Source: Tritrichomonas foetus (taxonomy: Eukaryota; Parabasalia; Tritrichomonadida; Tritrichomonadidae). From it: a stretch of 28,649 bases of DNA. The position numbers were made by a program, and so were the translations under genes. The notes under the pieces are model-generated. The model was not told the origin of the DNA. It did not search any database and was given only the letters and a program-made list of their open reading frames with translations. Each line of letters begins with the position of its first letter. Positions within the stretch are counted from its first letter, which is position 1. The stretch spans positions 1 through 28,649 of the forward strand of contig MLAK01000326.1 in NCBI GenBank assembly GCA_001839685.1, read 5' to 3'. Positions 18,218 to 28,558 of the stretch are shown piece by piece.

Positions 18218-19504
18218 TTAATGAACAGTATTATGAAGTTTTGGTGATGCCTTTGGACTTCTTTGTGGGGAAAATTTATTTGATGTTGAAGTTTTATTCA
18301 TATCTCTTGAGGCCATCAATGAATGATATGCTTCTTTATTAGAAGCTTTAATTATTTGATCAATGTTTTCACGTTGTTTTCTATTCATTGAACTGTGAAT
18401 GACATCTTTCATGTCAAAAAGTGCTGCACAAACATGAGGTTTCATATTTTGAATGAGCGAGTCAGTTGATCTCGAATTGTTGTTGCTTGCGTTGATAATG
18501 CAATTTTTGAGTTCGGAAACATTAAATTCATCATCAGAAATTTGGACACGATTCCAAATTTCATCTTGTAATTCTTTATTTTTGATATAAAATTTTCTCA
18601 TTATGCTATTGAATTGTAATCTTTTACCTTTTGATGAATTTCCAATTGTGTGTTCAATTTTTCTCATCGTTTTTTCATTTGCCATTGCTTTGGAAGCTGA
18701 TGAACGTGGTGTTTTTGGTGATTCTGGAGTATTTTTAACTTTTTTCTTATTGGCTGTGATTCCTGATATATATAATTCGGTCACTCTTTTTGTGCAATAA
18801 TTTGGTGTAACAACAGTTAGCCTTGCCGACCGTTTAGCTTCTTCATCTTCTGAATCAATTGATAAGTTGAGAAGTGGGACTGGGCCTCCTTTCTTTGGGG
18901 TATTGGCATCAATGTTTTCATTTGACTCTACATTTTCATCAATTTGACTTTGTGAGAAATATGATGATTCGGCAAAAGTTGAATCCAAAAGTGAAGATGG
19001 AATTCCAATCTCGCTGTCATTGTATTTAGAACTTGCTGTTCTGTGATGTGGCATCAAAGATGGGGAATTTGGTGGAATTACAAATTGGATTGCATTAATA
19101 TCGTCAATTTTTTCAAGAGAGTCGTCTTTCACAAGTGCGTTCTCATTTGTTTCGGTTGTCGATGTATTATCCATTTGAACATTCATTTCGTTCGATGTTG
19201 TCGTGTCATGGGCGTCGGTTTCGTTATTATCTGTTTGACCTTCAATTTGACCACTTTCGTTGACATTTTCATTTGAAGTTTCCAGAAATTCATCGAGTAA
19301 ATTATCGAGATTTTTATCATCTTCATTTGATTTTTGATCTTTCAGAGTGTTATTGGCTTCATCATTGGGCTCTTTAAAGTCTTCAACACCTCCATCACTA
19401 ATTGGATCAATTCCGTCGACTTTATCAATATCGGATAGGTTCAGGTCGATGTTGTCACTCAAAAGCTCGCCTTGAAGATTGTTTTGATGTGGTTTGTCTG
19501 TCAT
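18218..19504 (-). CDS. Unrecognised protein with acidic N-half and basic helical C-half
   Basis: A 428-residue protein without a recognised domain. Residues 1-140 are strongly acidic and rich in Asn, Asp, Glu and Thr, and look disordered. Residues 140-275 are Ser/Pro-rich with several Ser-Pro or Thr-Pro sites (PNSPS, NTPKK, NTPESPKTPR) that could be proline-directed kinase sites. Residues about 275-400 are predicted helical and basic (KRLQFNSIMRKFYIKNKELQ, HVCAALFDMKDVIHSSMNRK) and may be the folded, conserved part. The tail repeats Ser-Pro (FSPQRSPKASPK). No membrane segment or signal peptide is present. The start is supported by a TCATA initiator candidate 5 nt upstream. A regulated nuclear or cytoskeletal adaptor is possible but not shown. 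Confidence 0.8.
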   Translation of the reverse strand: MTDKPHQNNLQGELLSDNIDLNLSDIDKVDGIDPISDGGVEDFKEPNDEANNTLKDQKSNEDDKNLDNLLDEFLETSNENVNESGQIEGQTDNNETDAHDTTTSNEMNVQMDNTSTTETNENALVKDDSLEKIDDINAIQFVIPPNSPSLMPHHRTASSKYNDSEIGIPSSLLDSTFAESSYFSQSQIDENVESNENIDANTPKKGGPVPLLNLSIDSEDEEAKRSARLTVVTPNYCTKRVTELYISGITANKKKVKNTPESPKTPRSSASKAMANEKTMRKIEHTIGNSSKGKRLQFNSIMRKFYIKNKELQDEIWNRVQISDDEFNVSELKNCIINASNNNSRSTDSLIQNMKPHVCAALFDMKDVIHSSMNRKQRENIDQIIKASNKEAYHSLMASRDMNKTSTSNKFSPQRSPKASPKLHNTVH

Positions 19505-19506
19505 TT

Positions 19507-19511
19507 TATGA
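19507..19511 (-). promoter_or_regulatory. Candidate initiator element of the 428-residue gene
   Basis: The minus strand reads AATCATAAAATG, so TCATA places +1 at 19509 and leaves a 5-nt leader. The arrangement is nearly the same as at the LRR gene (TTCATAAAAATG). This supports both start choices. Confidence 0.45.
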
Positions 19512-21825
19512 TTCCGAAAAAAATTCTCGAATTTTTTATATGATGAAATAAAATCATAGAAATTTCATAAATTATACAAAAAGTGGTTATGAAGGGGGTT
19601 GTCTGTCAAATTTATTCTATCGTCACATGAATTAAAAATAAGAAATAAAAGGAAGATAGAAGTGAACAACCAAACTTTCACCGACAAATCATTCCCATAT
19701 TTGGATATCTTCTTATATAACAGTGGGTAAAATAATTAAACAACATTTGGGGTAAAAAAGAAAGAAGAAAAGATCAAAGAAGAATGGAAGGGAAAAAGAA
19801 AAAAGACAAAGTAAGAAGCTAAAACAAAACTATTGCATATAAATATTTAGAAATAAACAATATTTTTATGAGATAAATTAATCGAATTTTTGAAATTTCT
19901 TTTATGTTGACTTTTTCTGATACACATCAATTTGAAAGGATCTGTTATGTGATTATTTCATGACGTTTACTGAATTTAAATGGTTATGGTGATTATTTTT
20001 TAAATCGAAATTTTAAACGAAAAATAACTCCGTGAGTATTGGGCCAGATGTTTTGACATCCATACAATTATCAATAATGTCAGAAATATTAAAACGAAAT
20101 AGAGTCGAAAATTAAGATATATCGATTTGAGGAAATTTGGAAATTTAATTTTCAGCTGTAAAATTTGGAACGGTTCGGTAAAGTAATATATAAAAGCTTG
20201 GTTCATACTGAGTTATTCTGCAAAATATCAGCGTTGAGGTCTTCTCCGATATTTTGATAATAAAGATTTTATGCGCACTTTTTTTTGGCGGTTAGACAAC
20301 CCCTTTAAGAAAGTCCGTTTAATAAAACATTATTGATCGTTGTTGAAGTTTCATAAATCATTGAAATTCCTCACTGATTGTATGGTTTATGTAGTTGTCT
20401 CAATCTAATCTCTCAATTTTTGATGATTCTCGAAATAACCCTCCAGTGGAAAAATGATGGCGAATAGTAATAATTTATACGTTCATATGTTAAAGCTACT
20501 TGACAAGCATAAAATACTCGAAAATAAAGTGTTAAATCTGTGATAATCCCGTGAAGATTTTTATAGATTTTTTTCGTGTTCTTCTGAGTAGATTTTACAT
20601 ATTAATCGAATTCAATTCATAATGTGGTTATTTTGTGAAGGAATTATTTCCTATTATATATTATTTCGACATATCCGAATAATTGGTCTTATCGTATACA
20701 GAATCGATTAGATTGAGAGGATTATTTGAGAAATGTCACTGACAAATAATGCGAATATTGCGGAAATTGGCCTTGAAAAAAATGAAATAAGATATTTTTT
20801 TAATCAGATAACAGCAGTTATTTTTTGGTATTGTGACGACATGAAAGAACTTTTTACGATTTAAAATGTTGAGTAATAGAAATCACATCGTGGAAGATAA
20901 ATTCGATAAAGAGAAATTTGAATGAGTTATTTTATAAACTTCTACTTTTTCAAAGATGGTTGATGTGTGATTCAATTTTAAAATTAAATTATCATTTTTT
21001 TTCAAGACGATATCTTGAAATTTATTCGATAAATCTCTAAATAAGGAAAAGCCATTTTAACAAATGGAGAACCAATTATTAAAATGAATAATGTATGAAT
21101 TTCAACATTAATCATAAATCTCCACATTTGATTTATGACCAAAAAAAAAATTCTCCTAAGTGACAAAATGAATTAAATAAAATATTGTTTTTGATTTTAC
21201 ATGAAGTATTGGTTGGTGAAAGATAATTCGACTGATTGAATGATCTTTTTGATCAACACTTCAATTGATAATTCAATCAATAAACGTATCATTCACAAAA
21301 TTTATACTAGTTTATTCAATTTCGATATGAATTGATAGGGACACCATTTTTTAGTACAGAAAGAACCACATTACATTCAAAAAAAAAAGTCGAATTGAAC
21401 TTTTTGATGACTAATTATTAAATTAGACAATTTTTCAAAGGGAATTCCTCATAATATATTAGACTTGAAATAAACTGATTGATGTTATCAACGATATATT
21501 ACTCACTAAAAGTCTCTGAAATTGATTGCTTAAACTCAGGGCTTCTTGAATCATTTATTCTTGCTCAGAATGTTGATCCATTGGGTCACTTCTCAAATCA
21601 TTTCATCAATTATCGATTTAAGTTTTATTTCATTCAATTTCGGTGAGAGATTTTTTCTATTAGTGAATACTTCATTCAAAAATTTATGGACATTGAATAA
21701 TGAAATGTAATATGGAAAAAGTCAATCAATTTATCTCAAATTTTCAAAGAAATAATATTATCTGTGCTAATATTTTCACTGATCCTGAAAATATTTAACA
21801 GAAATTTTCTAATCAAAATCTACTG
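19512..21825. other. 2.3-kb spacer between divergent genes
   Basis: It separates the divergently transcribed 428-residue gene and the active-type cyclase, so it should hold both promoters. No coding region is supported; a 68-codon minus frame at 20000-20206 has no recognisable feature. A purine-rich stretch lies at 19757-19812. A GC-rich inverted pair (19595/20303) is listed separately. A weak initiator match, TCACT at 21776-21780, would give a 48-nt leader for the cyclase. Confidence 0.45.
19595..20303. repeat. Possible inverted-repeat-bounded segment
   Basis: GGGGTTGTCT at 19595-19604 is matched by its exact reverse complement at 20294-20303, 709 bp end to end. Both copies are GC-rich against an A+T-rich background. 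The flanks ATGAAG and TTTAAG resemble each other only partly, so no clear target duplication is seen. It may be an old non-autonomous element or chance. Confidence 0.3.
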
Positions 21826-24800
21826 ATGAATTTCCAAGGCTCCACGACAATTTCCAATTCCTTTAATTCAGGGAGCATGAACAGCAAATTCAAAGGATTG
21901 GTTAAAGAAAATACATTCAAGAAACTCAGAAATCTATTATTTCGACTTTTCGATTATATTGCAATTGTGGCTCCTCAAATGAGGGGCTTGCAAGCATTCG
22001 TTTCAATTTGGAGAATAATTCAATTACTTGGACCTTCACTATGTGTTGGATCTACGGCTTTTTGGGGTGTAGATACAAATATGCGTAAAACGATGGATAT
22101 TGTTTCAATTTTGTTTTTCATATTTCCAGGAAATGAACTCAGAAAACGTGTTGCCGCATATTTTTTGATAGCAGAAGGTTGCTTCTTTTTACTATTAATT
22201 ATTTTTGTTTTCATTAGTGCAATTTATTACGAAAAAAATGCGCAATTACCTAATATTATTCCAACTTTAATCTTCTTCATCTTCTCAACATTTGGATATA
22301 TTTTGCCGCCTATTGGAATGAATTTCATCGGCGAGTTAGTTGGACATATGATTGACGATCATTCTAATGTTACTTTTGATCGTATTTTTGGAATTGTTTT
22401 TGCATTAACTACTTTTTTCTTATTTATGTTGATTTTTACACTCGGATATTCTGTTACTATTAATTTCCGATCAGATTCACTAATGACTATCGTTCCAACC
22501 AATCAAAGTATTATAACATCCTTACTCTTAATCATAACATTTTTGCCAGCATGTGGATCCCACATTTCTGGTGTTATGTCAACAGTTATATTCAATTTAC
22601 TTTCATCGGTTTCATATGTAATTTCAATTGTTTTATTTTTCAGCAATGGAGGTTTTGTTCGTTTACTTCATTTAGAAGCCATGGTTGCAACTGCTGTAAC
22701 CGGTATTATTTTCTCAATTTTGGTTTCTATTTTTGAATTGACTGGTTTAAAAGCTTCTGAGGCTGTTATAATATTTTTTATTGTTGTGTGGATCGTTGTT
22801 TTCTTTGTAACTAAAGTCATTTTTAATAAATTGGTCGAAAGATCTTTGATTTTGCTTGATTCGATTTTAGAAGATCCAATTAATTTTGATTTGATTAAAA
22901 ATCCAAGAAAATTATGTTCTGTTGTTGTTGATGGTTTTCGAAATGCTCATCCAATATGTTTGTCATTCAAACTATTCAAAATGGCAATTGAACGATGGCC
23001 AAAGTCATATAATATTTGGCTTTTATTTGCGAAATTCTCAGCTATTTATCCTGAAGAAAATCAACAATTATCATTAATTTTAGTAAGTATGGTAAATAAT
23101 AAAATGAAAGGTAGTTTCGCAAAACATACAATGCAGCAAATTGAATCAATTATTCGACAACGTGAGCCAAATTTAGTTCCAGAACTGAAACGAAAACTTG
23201 ACGGAATTGGGCGAAAAGTTCAAACAACTAAAGCCAAAATTCGTTATATATGGGATCTTGTTTTACAAGGTAATGTTTCAGAATTAGAGCCAATTATTTC
23301 ACGTGCACATCAAGCAATTACTGCAACTGATATTAGCTATCGTCATCTACTAAGTATGTTTCCAAACAATCGTTTTGTTGCAAGAGCCTACGCAAGATTT
23401 TTACGAGATGTTGTAGCAGATCATGAAGGGCACAGTGAATGGGTCCAAAAAGTATATAATTTACAACGTGGAATTCTTGTAACATCTGATCTTTCACATG
23501 ATTTGGGATTGTTGGCATTTCCACTCCTTCCCAAACAATTGGAAGCTGCACAGAATATTCAAGTTATTAATCCCGCAATCAATGCAACTGAAGATACACT
23601 TACACAAGAAATTGAAGGTGACGATGAAAAGACAGCAATTGATGCAGAAATGAAATCATCAATTAAAGAATCAATTAACGTTCTTTCAATTCCTTCGTAT
23701 AAGCAGGCCAAAATCTTGCATGTTACAGCTTATATATGTTTGTTCTTGATTCCTTTTATTGGAGTTGCTGTTGGTGCACCAATTTTCATTTCCGAGACAA
23801 CTAGTGGTTTAGATTATCTTTTTGGTTTGTCTCGACTACGTGCTACACTTTTCCAAGGTTTCGGTGTTATGGTTCACTATATAGGTGAAAATTTGAATCT
23901 TTCATATCCAATCGATTCTGAATTTCCAGGAAAAGTTGTTTTTCCTTTTGATAAATATGAAGTCATCGGAGATACGTTAGAACAATATGAAAATGCAAGT
24001 ACTGCATGGGGAAGCACTTTTGATTCAAAAGAGCAACTTAGGAGTATCAGTAAAGATGTAACCTCAATTACTTCCCAACTTCAGCCAATGCAATCATATA
24101 AAATAGGAAATCCGGAAATGGATACAGTTAGAAATATATTATTCAATCCAAGTTTGAATTATACTCATTTCTCTTCTCCAAAGTATACACCTGAGTGGGA
24201 TGAATTAACAAATAATTATTCCACTATAAACTATGTTTATTCGATTGAAGAAATGTCAATTATTGATGCATCTATATTATATGCATCATATTTTGAAGAA
24301 ATATTAATATTACCAACAGTACCTAAGGACATTTTCAATCAAAGATATTTTGTAACTCCGGGAAACAACCTCCAAATCCTTTCGGATTCGTCATCAAGAG
24401 CAATTACTTTAATGTTGGAATATTTCACAGCATTAAATAAGAATATTCAGGAAATTACATTTATTTCAATGATTGCAATCATTTTAGCGGTTATTATTAT
24501 TTATATATGTATCACTGTTTACATTATCAGCTCGATGAAACATAACAAAACTGCGATATATAGATGTCTTACAACACTTCAAAAAAGTGTTGTTTCTCAT
24601 GTTGCTGAACAACTAAAGATTTTGCGTAAAGAAGAATCTGAAGAAAGATCATCACGAACTAATGATGAAGAATTAAGTAGGCAAGAAGAGAACCTTTTGA
24701 AATTGTTTTCAACATCATCTGATTCTGGCACTTCTAAAACATTCGATAATATCATTAATATTGGTTTATCACTTTTCTTTGTCACAGCACATGTTGTGAT

Positions 24801-26601
24801 GACTATTTATTTAATCATTTGTTTCAGGAAGGCGGGTGATCAACTTGATCAGACAACTCCACACATTGATCATATCTATGGGTCATATTCATTCATTTTT
24901 GCATCTGTTATTCTTCTTCATCTTTTCCCTGGTGCAGTCTACCCTTCAGTGAACTTTGAATGCCCTGGATTTGATAAAGATTCTATTCTTGCGGTTATTG
25001 AAGAATGGCAAACTAAAGGACAAGAAGAATTCAATCTGGTGAAGTATGGTGATAATGAAAATAATTCTCCCTCATTTGCTTCACTTGGAATAGACATTAA
25101 TTCAATTGTTGATAGTGCTGTCTGTGATAATAACTTCAACCCATCAAACTTCCATGAAGTTTATAATTGCATGACACCTGAAGCAGCAATGAGTTTCTTA
25201 GAAATGTTGTTAAATAACCTTATTAATGTTTACCAATATTCGCCCAATCATGAAATTTTTGCTGGTAATGATACTTACCTCACACATATTTGGCACATCA
25301 ATATGGTTCATATCCTTGATAGATATTATTATAAGCTGTTTTCGGAAATCTCTGGATTAGTTGTTGAATCAATGAAAGCTCGTATTCCAGCTATGAATGC
25401 ATCAAGCTTCACTGTGTTGGCTGTAATTTTGATATTTTTAATTATGTACATTTATGCACTTAATAAATCTGAAGAAAGACAAAGATATGCATTATCTCTT
25501 CTTTTGCATTGTCCTGGAAAAGTTGTTATGAGTAATGCTAATGTTACTGCAATTCTAACTGGTAATTTCAAATCAACAAGTTTAGATTACACAACTCGTG
25601 ATGCTGATTTCTATGAAAATCTTGTTGAAGAAATGCCAGATGCCATGATTATTCTAAAAACCGATGGTACAATAGTCAGTTTGAATAAATCAACGGAACG
25701 AATTTTTCAAATTAATCGCGAAGAAATGGTTGGTCAATCAATTGTAAAATTGGGTGATATTTTCGCAAATGAAAATCCATTCAAAGACACATTTTCTGCT
25801 GCCGATAAGAAACCATTTGAAAGAGATGATTTAATAATAATGAAGGATGGTGTTGAGCATTGGATTGAAATGCAATTTGTTGTAATGGCTGAATGGACTT
25901 TTGTTGATGCAAGAGATATTACACAAAATGTAATGTATAATAAATTAATCCAAGAAGAAAAGATGAAAAGTGATAAACTTCTGAGTTCGATTCTTCCACC
26001 AAAACTTGTGTCTCGTGTTGCAGCAGGTGAAAAAGATATTTCTTTTGCAGTACAAAGTGTGACAATAGTGTTCATGGATATTGTTTCATTTACTCCTTGG
26101 TGTGGTTCACTTCCAGCTGCAACTGTAATGAGTACTTTGAATATGTTATTTAAAGAATTCGATGCTTTAACACAAATGCATGTGACTATGACTAAAATTA
26201 AATGCATTGGCGATTGTTATATGGGTGCTGGTGGTATTTTCATGGATGTCAATCAACCAACTGCGCACGCAAAAGATGTTGTAGAATTCGGTTTAGATGC
26301 TATTGATGCTGTTGGAACATTAAATGAAAAAATCGGCCAATCTTTAAGAATTCGTGTTGGCGTGAATACTGGTGGGCCGATTGTTGCCGGTGTTTTAGGA
26401 ACAGAAAAACCAACTTTCGAAATTCTTGGTCCAACAATTAATATGGCACAACAGATGGAGCATCATGGAGTTCCAATGAAAGTTCACATTTCACGTGCAG
26501 TGTATGAATTAATTTATGGAGGTAATTTTAAGATTCAAGAAAGAGGTGAAGTTGAAATCAAGAATGGAAATACAGTGACTTATCTTGTTGAAAGAAAATG
26601 A
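21826..26601 (+). CDS. Receptor-type adenylyl cyclase with PAS domain
   Basis: A 1591-residue multi-pass protein predicted to make cAMP from ATP at a membrane. It has about eight membrane helices (58-333), then a helical cytosolic region (340-560; FAKFSAIYPEEN, FVARAYARFLRDVV) like TmcB-type repeats. Helices near 628-655, 877-903, 976-999 and 1192-1212 bound two loops of roughly 200 residues each, probably ligand-sensing. PAS (about 1260-1370) leads to a signalling helix (EEKMKSDKLLSSILPPKLV) and a class III cyclase domain (1408-1591). Both metal-binding aspartates are present (Asp1418 in VFMDIVSFT, Asp1463 in IGDCYM). Lys1459 points to ATP rather than GTP, and Asn1539 is kept. The usual purine-site Asp is Glu1532 and the transition-state Arg is Gln1543. 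It is a full-length paralog of the minus-strand gene at 6430-11181. Cyclase family is certain; nucleotide preference is inferred. Confidence 0.93.
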   Translation: MNFQGSTTISNSFNSGSMNSKFKGLVKENTFKKLRNLLFRLFDYIAIVAPQMRGLQAFVSIWRIIQLLGPSLCVGSTAFWGVDTNMRKTMDIVSILFFIFPGNELRKRVAAYFLIAEGCFFLLLIIFVFISAIYYEKNAQLPNIIPTLIFFIFSTFGYILPPIGMNFIGELVGHMIDDHSNVTFDRIFGIVFALTTFFLFMLIFTLGYSVTINFRSDSLMTIVPTNQSIITSLLLIITFLPACGSHISGVMSTVIFNLLSSVSYVISIVLFFSNGGFVRLLHLEAMVATAVTGIIFSILVSIFELTGLKASEAVIIFFIVVWIVVFFVTKVIFNKLVERSLILLDSILEDPINFDLIKNPRKLCSVVVDGFRNAHPICLSFKLFKMAIERWPKSYNIWLLFAKFSAIYPEENQQLSLILVSMVNNKMKGSFAKHTMQQIESIIRQREPNLVPELKRKLDGIGRKVQTTKAKIRYIWDLVLQGNVSELEPIISRAHQAITATDISYRHLLSMFPNNRFVARAYARFLRDVVADHEGHSEWVQKVYNLQRGILVTSDLSHDLGLLAFPLLPKQLEAAQNIQVINPAINATEDTLTQEIEGDDEKTAIDAEMKSSIKESINVLSIPSYKQAKILHVTAYICLFLIPFIGVAVGAPIFISETTSGLDYLFGLSRLRATLFQGFGVMVHYIGENLNLSYPIDSEFPGKVVFPFDKYEVIGDTLEQYENASTAWGSTFDSKEQLRSISKDVTSITSQLQPMQSYKIGNPEMDTVRNILFNPSLNYTHFSSPKYTPEWDELTNNYSTINYVYSIEEMSIIDASILYASYFEEILILPTVPKDIFNQRYFVTPGNNLQILSDSSSRAITLMLEYFTALNKNIQEITFISMIAIILAVIIIYICITVYIISSMKHNKTAIYRCLTTLQKSVVSHVAEQLKILRKEESEERSSRTNDEELSRQEENLLKLFSTSSDSGTSKTFDNIINIGLSLFFVTAHVVMTIYLIICFRKAGDQLDQTTPHIDHIYGSYSFIFASVILLHLFPGAVYPSVNFECPGFDKDSILAVIEEWQTKGQEEFNLVKYGDNENNSPSFASLGIDINSIVDSAVCDNNFNPSNFHEVYNCMTPEAAMSFLEMLLNNLINVYQYSPNHEIFAGNDTYLTHIWHINMVHILDRYYYKLFSEISGLVVESMKARIPAMNASSFTVLAVILIFLIMYIYALNKSEERQRYALSLLLHCPGKVVMSNANVTAILTGNFKSTSLDYTTRDADFYENLVEEMPDAMIILKTDGTIVSLNKSTERIFQINREEMVGQSIVKLGDIFANENPFKDTFSAADKKPFERDDLIIMKDGVEHWIEMQFVVMAEWTFVDARDITQNVMYNKLIQEEKMKSDKLLSSILPPKLVSRVAAGEKDISFAVQSVTIVFMDIVSFTPWCGSLPAATVMSTLNMLFKEFDALTQMHVTMTKIKCIGDCYMGAGGIFMDVNQPTAHAKDVVEFGLDAIDAVGTLNEKIGQSLRIRVGVNTGGPIVAGVLGTEKPTFEILGPTINMAQQMEHHGVPMKVHISRAVYELIYGGNFKIQERGEVEIKNGNTVTYLVERK

Positions 26602-27100
26602 TTTTTGTTATACTTGTATTATATGTTAGGTAATTTGTTTTAGGTGAGAATTCTCTTATTATTTTTAATAGATATAAAGCACTATTAGGACAATGTTTTT
26701 TATTCTCTTATTTTTGATTTATTTTATTGTGACTTTAGCTGATGAATACTGAATTTTTTTTTTTGAATCAATCTATGCATTTCGGGATAACTAGAAATAG
26801 ATTAATTGAATTAAACCTTTTTTATGAAGTACTTTTATATATATTCAAAGTTTGAATGATTTCTCTGAAACCTTAATAAAATACTATCAAAAATAAAATA
26901 TCAGATTTATCCTTTAATAAAATTAACGCTGGTCTATGAATTTCCCACATGATAGAATTGTACATATTATTACTCATTAGCCAAATATAGAGGTAGATTA
27001 AGGTGTTTTAAACTATAAAGACAATAATAATTTTTTTGTGTTTTTATCTGAAAAAAACTTCGGAGTTATTTTCGAGAAAAATTTCTCGGCGTAGAATTTT

Positions 27101-28110
27101 CACCTGCGCGTTTTCCTCCCTCGAAAATTGAGAGAAAATATGAGCAGAAATAAACGGTTCTTAAACGGTCATATTTTTTGCTTGATGTTTCGGACGCGGA
27201 ACTCCTAAACACCTCGCAAAAAATATACAGTGCTCCTTATGATTTTGGACTTAGTTGTGTTTGTGAATCCTTGTGACCAAGTCTCAAGCAATCTTACCTT
27301 CAATTTGTTATTTTGGACGCGGAACTCCAAAACAGCAGATAGGGAAGTAGCAAAAGGCTTGCCATGAGCTCGCAGATTTAGACGAAGCCAGATCAGAATC
27401 CGCGGTAAAACGGAATATGACATTGAAATTCCTCATTTCTCCTTGGAAAATCACTGAAGCTAAACCAAAAAATCAATAGTGATTGACAGTCAAACCAGAA
27501 AATATTGACAAGGTGTCTCCTTTCTGTACATTTAATCATCTTAATGATGCGTTCCTCGGAAAGCTCCCTGTGAGCAATTAGTATTCGCAAATTGCTTCAA
27601 TCTTTCTAACAGGAAGAAATACCGCGACTAATTTAACCTTCAAAATATTACACATTAACGAGAAATGTGTTTCCAAGAGCTCAGCGACAAAAACAATAAA
27701 AAAAATCGTGACTTGTTAAAGATTCTTAGCTAAAAAACTCATGACTTACAAATAATTTTGATTTTGCATTTTTTTTATATTTTGACTTTTTTTCCTTTTT
27801 TATTCATTTTCAATTTTATTAAAACAACCTGTCTATTTATATTGAGTGATTCTTGATTCCAAGAAAAATGATGAAATAATAATGATCTTTTTTAGTATAC
27901 AATAATTTTTCATTTTTTCAATATATTATCATGTATATTCTCTATTTAATTTAAATATGTTATTCAATTGTCGAAATGATCCTAGCATAACAAGATAAAA
28001 ATGTTTTAAAAATTGGACCATCTGCGCGATTTCCTCCCTCCCTTTATTAAAATGTTCGTATTTCTTGTATCGTACTTTTTCTTAGAGGGAGGGAGGAAAT
28101 CGCGCTGGTG
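27101..28110. repeat. GC-rich motif in three copies, two forming a 20-bp inverted repeat
   Basis: CTGCGCGTTTTCCTCCCTC (27104-27122) recurs with one change at 28022-28040. The opposite-strand copy lies at 28086-28107. Positions 28024-28043 and 28086-28105 are exact reverse complements over 20 bp with a 42-base spacer, and partial pairing continues both outwards and into the spacer. The outer copies at 27101-27122 and 28088-28109 could be the inverted ends of a 1-kb unit (20 of 22 matching), but no target duplication was found. Confidence 0.6.
27192..27334. repeat. 20-bp direct repeat pair 123 bp apart
   Basis: GGACGCGGAACTCCTAAACA (27192-27211) and the same sequence with one change (27315-27334). 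The 123-bp spacing is 41 codons. In one minus-strand frame the copies read EFRVRNIK and EFRVQNNK, with a TAG stop just before the second in reading order. This may be a decayed tandem coding repeat or simply a duplicated motif of a repeat element. Confidence 0.5.
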
Positions 28111-28558
28111 CTTCCATTTGTTCATATCTTTTGGTGTATTAAATTCTAGAGAAAAAAAAATTGTATATTTTCTTATTAGTATCTGTAGTATATAATTCAT
28201 ATATAGGAATAAAAAATAAACATGTGAAATATGTAATTCGGAAAATTTTCATCACCTATAGGAATAGAATGAAATATATGTGTTTCCAAATGCACCAATA
28301 AGAATTTGTATTGTAATACTTGAGGTAAAATAATTTACTGAGAGTGGGAAAGTTTTTCAAATCTGATGCAAAAATATAAGAAGAAGATGTCCCAACAAAG
28401 AATGTAACGGCACAAACACAAAAATAAATTTTGAAACAAATGAATACCGCATAGAATTATCAAGCAGCCTAAATAATGATGTAGTAGATGATATCAGAAA
28501 AAAATTTTGTATTTAGAAAAATGAATAAATAACTTGATTAACAAATATATAATTTAAT

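Noticed and set aside
18218..19504. Transmembrane or secreted role for the 428-residue protein
   Set aside because: No hydrophobic segment long enough and no signal peptide; the protein is charged throughout.
21233..21279. 9-bp inverted repeat TGATTGAAT/ATTCAATCA upstream of the cyclase
   Set aside because: Short, A/T-rich and without other support as an operator or element end.
25734..26207. 157-codon minus-strand open frame inside the active-type cyclase
   Set aside because: It lies wholly opposite the PAS/cyclase coding sequence, which has firm catalytic motifs.
28006..28200. Overlapping open frames on both strands near 28.0-28.2 kb
   Set aside because: They arise from the 20-bp inverted repeat, which gives both strands similar sequence; no start context or recognised feature.
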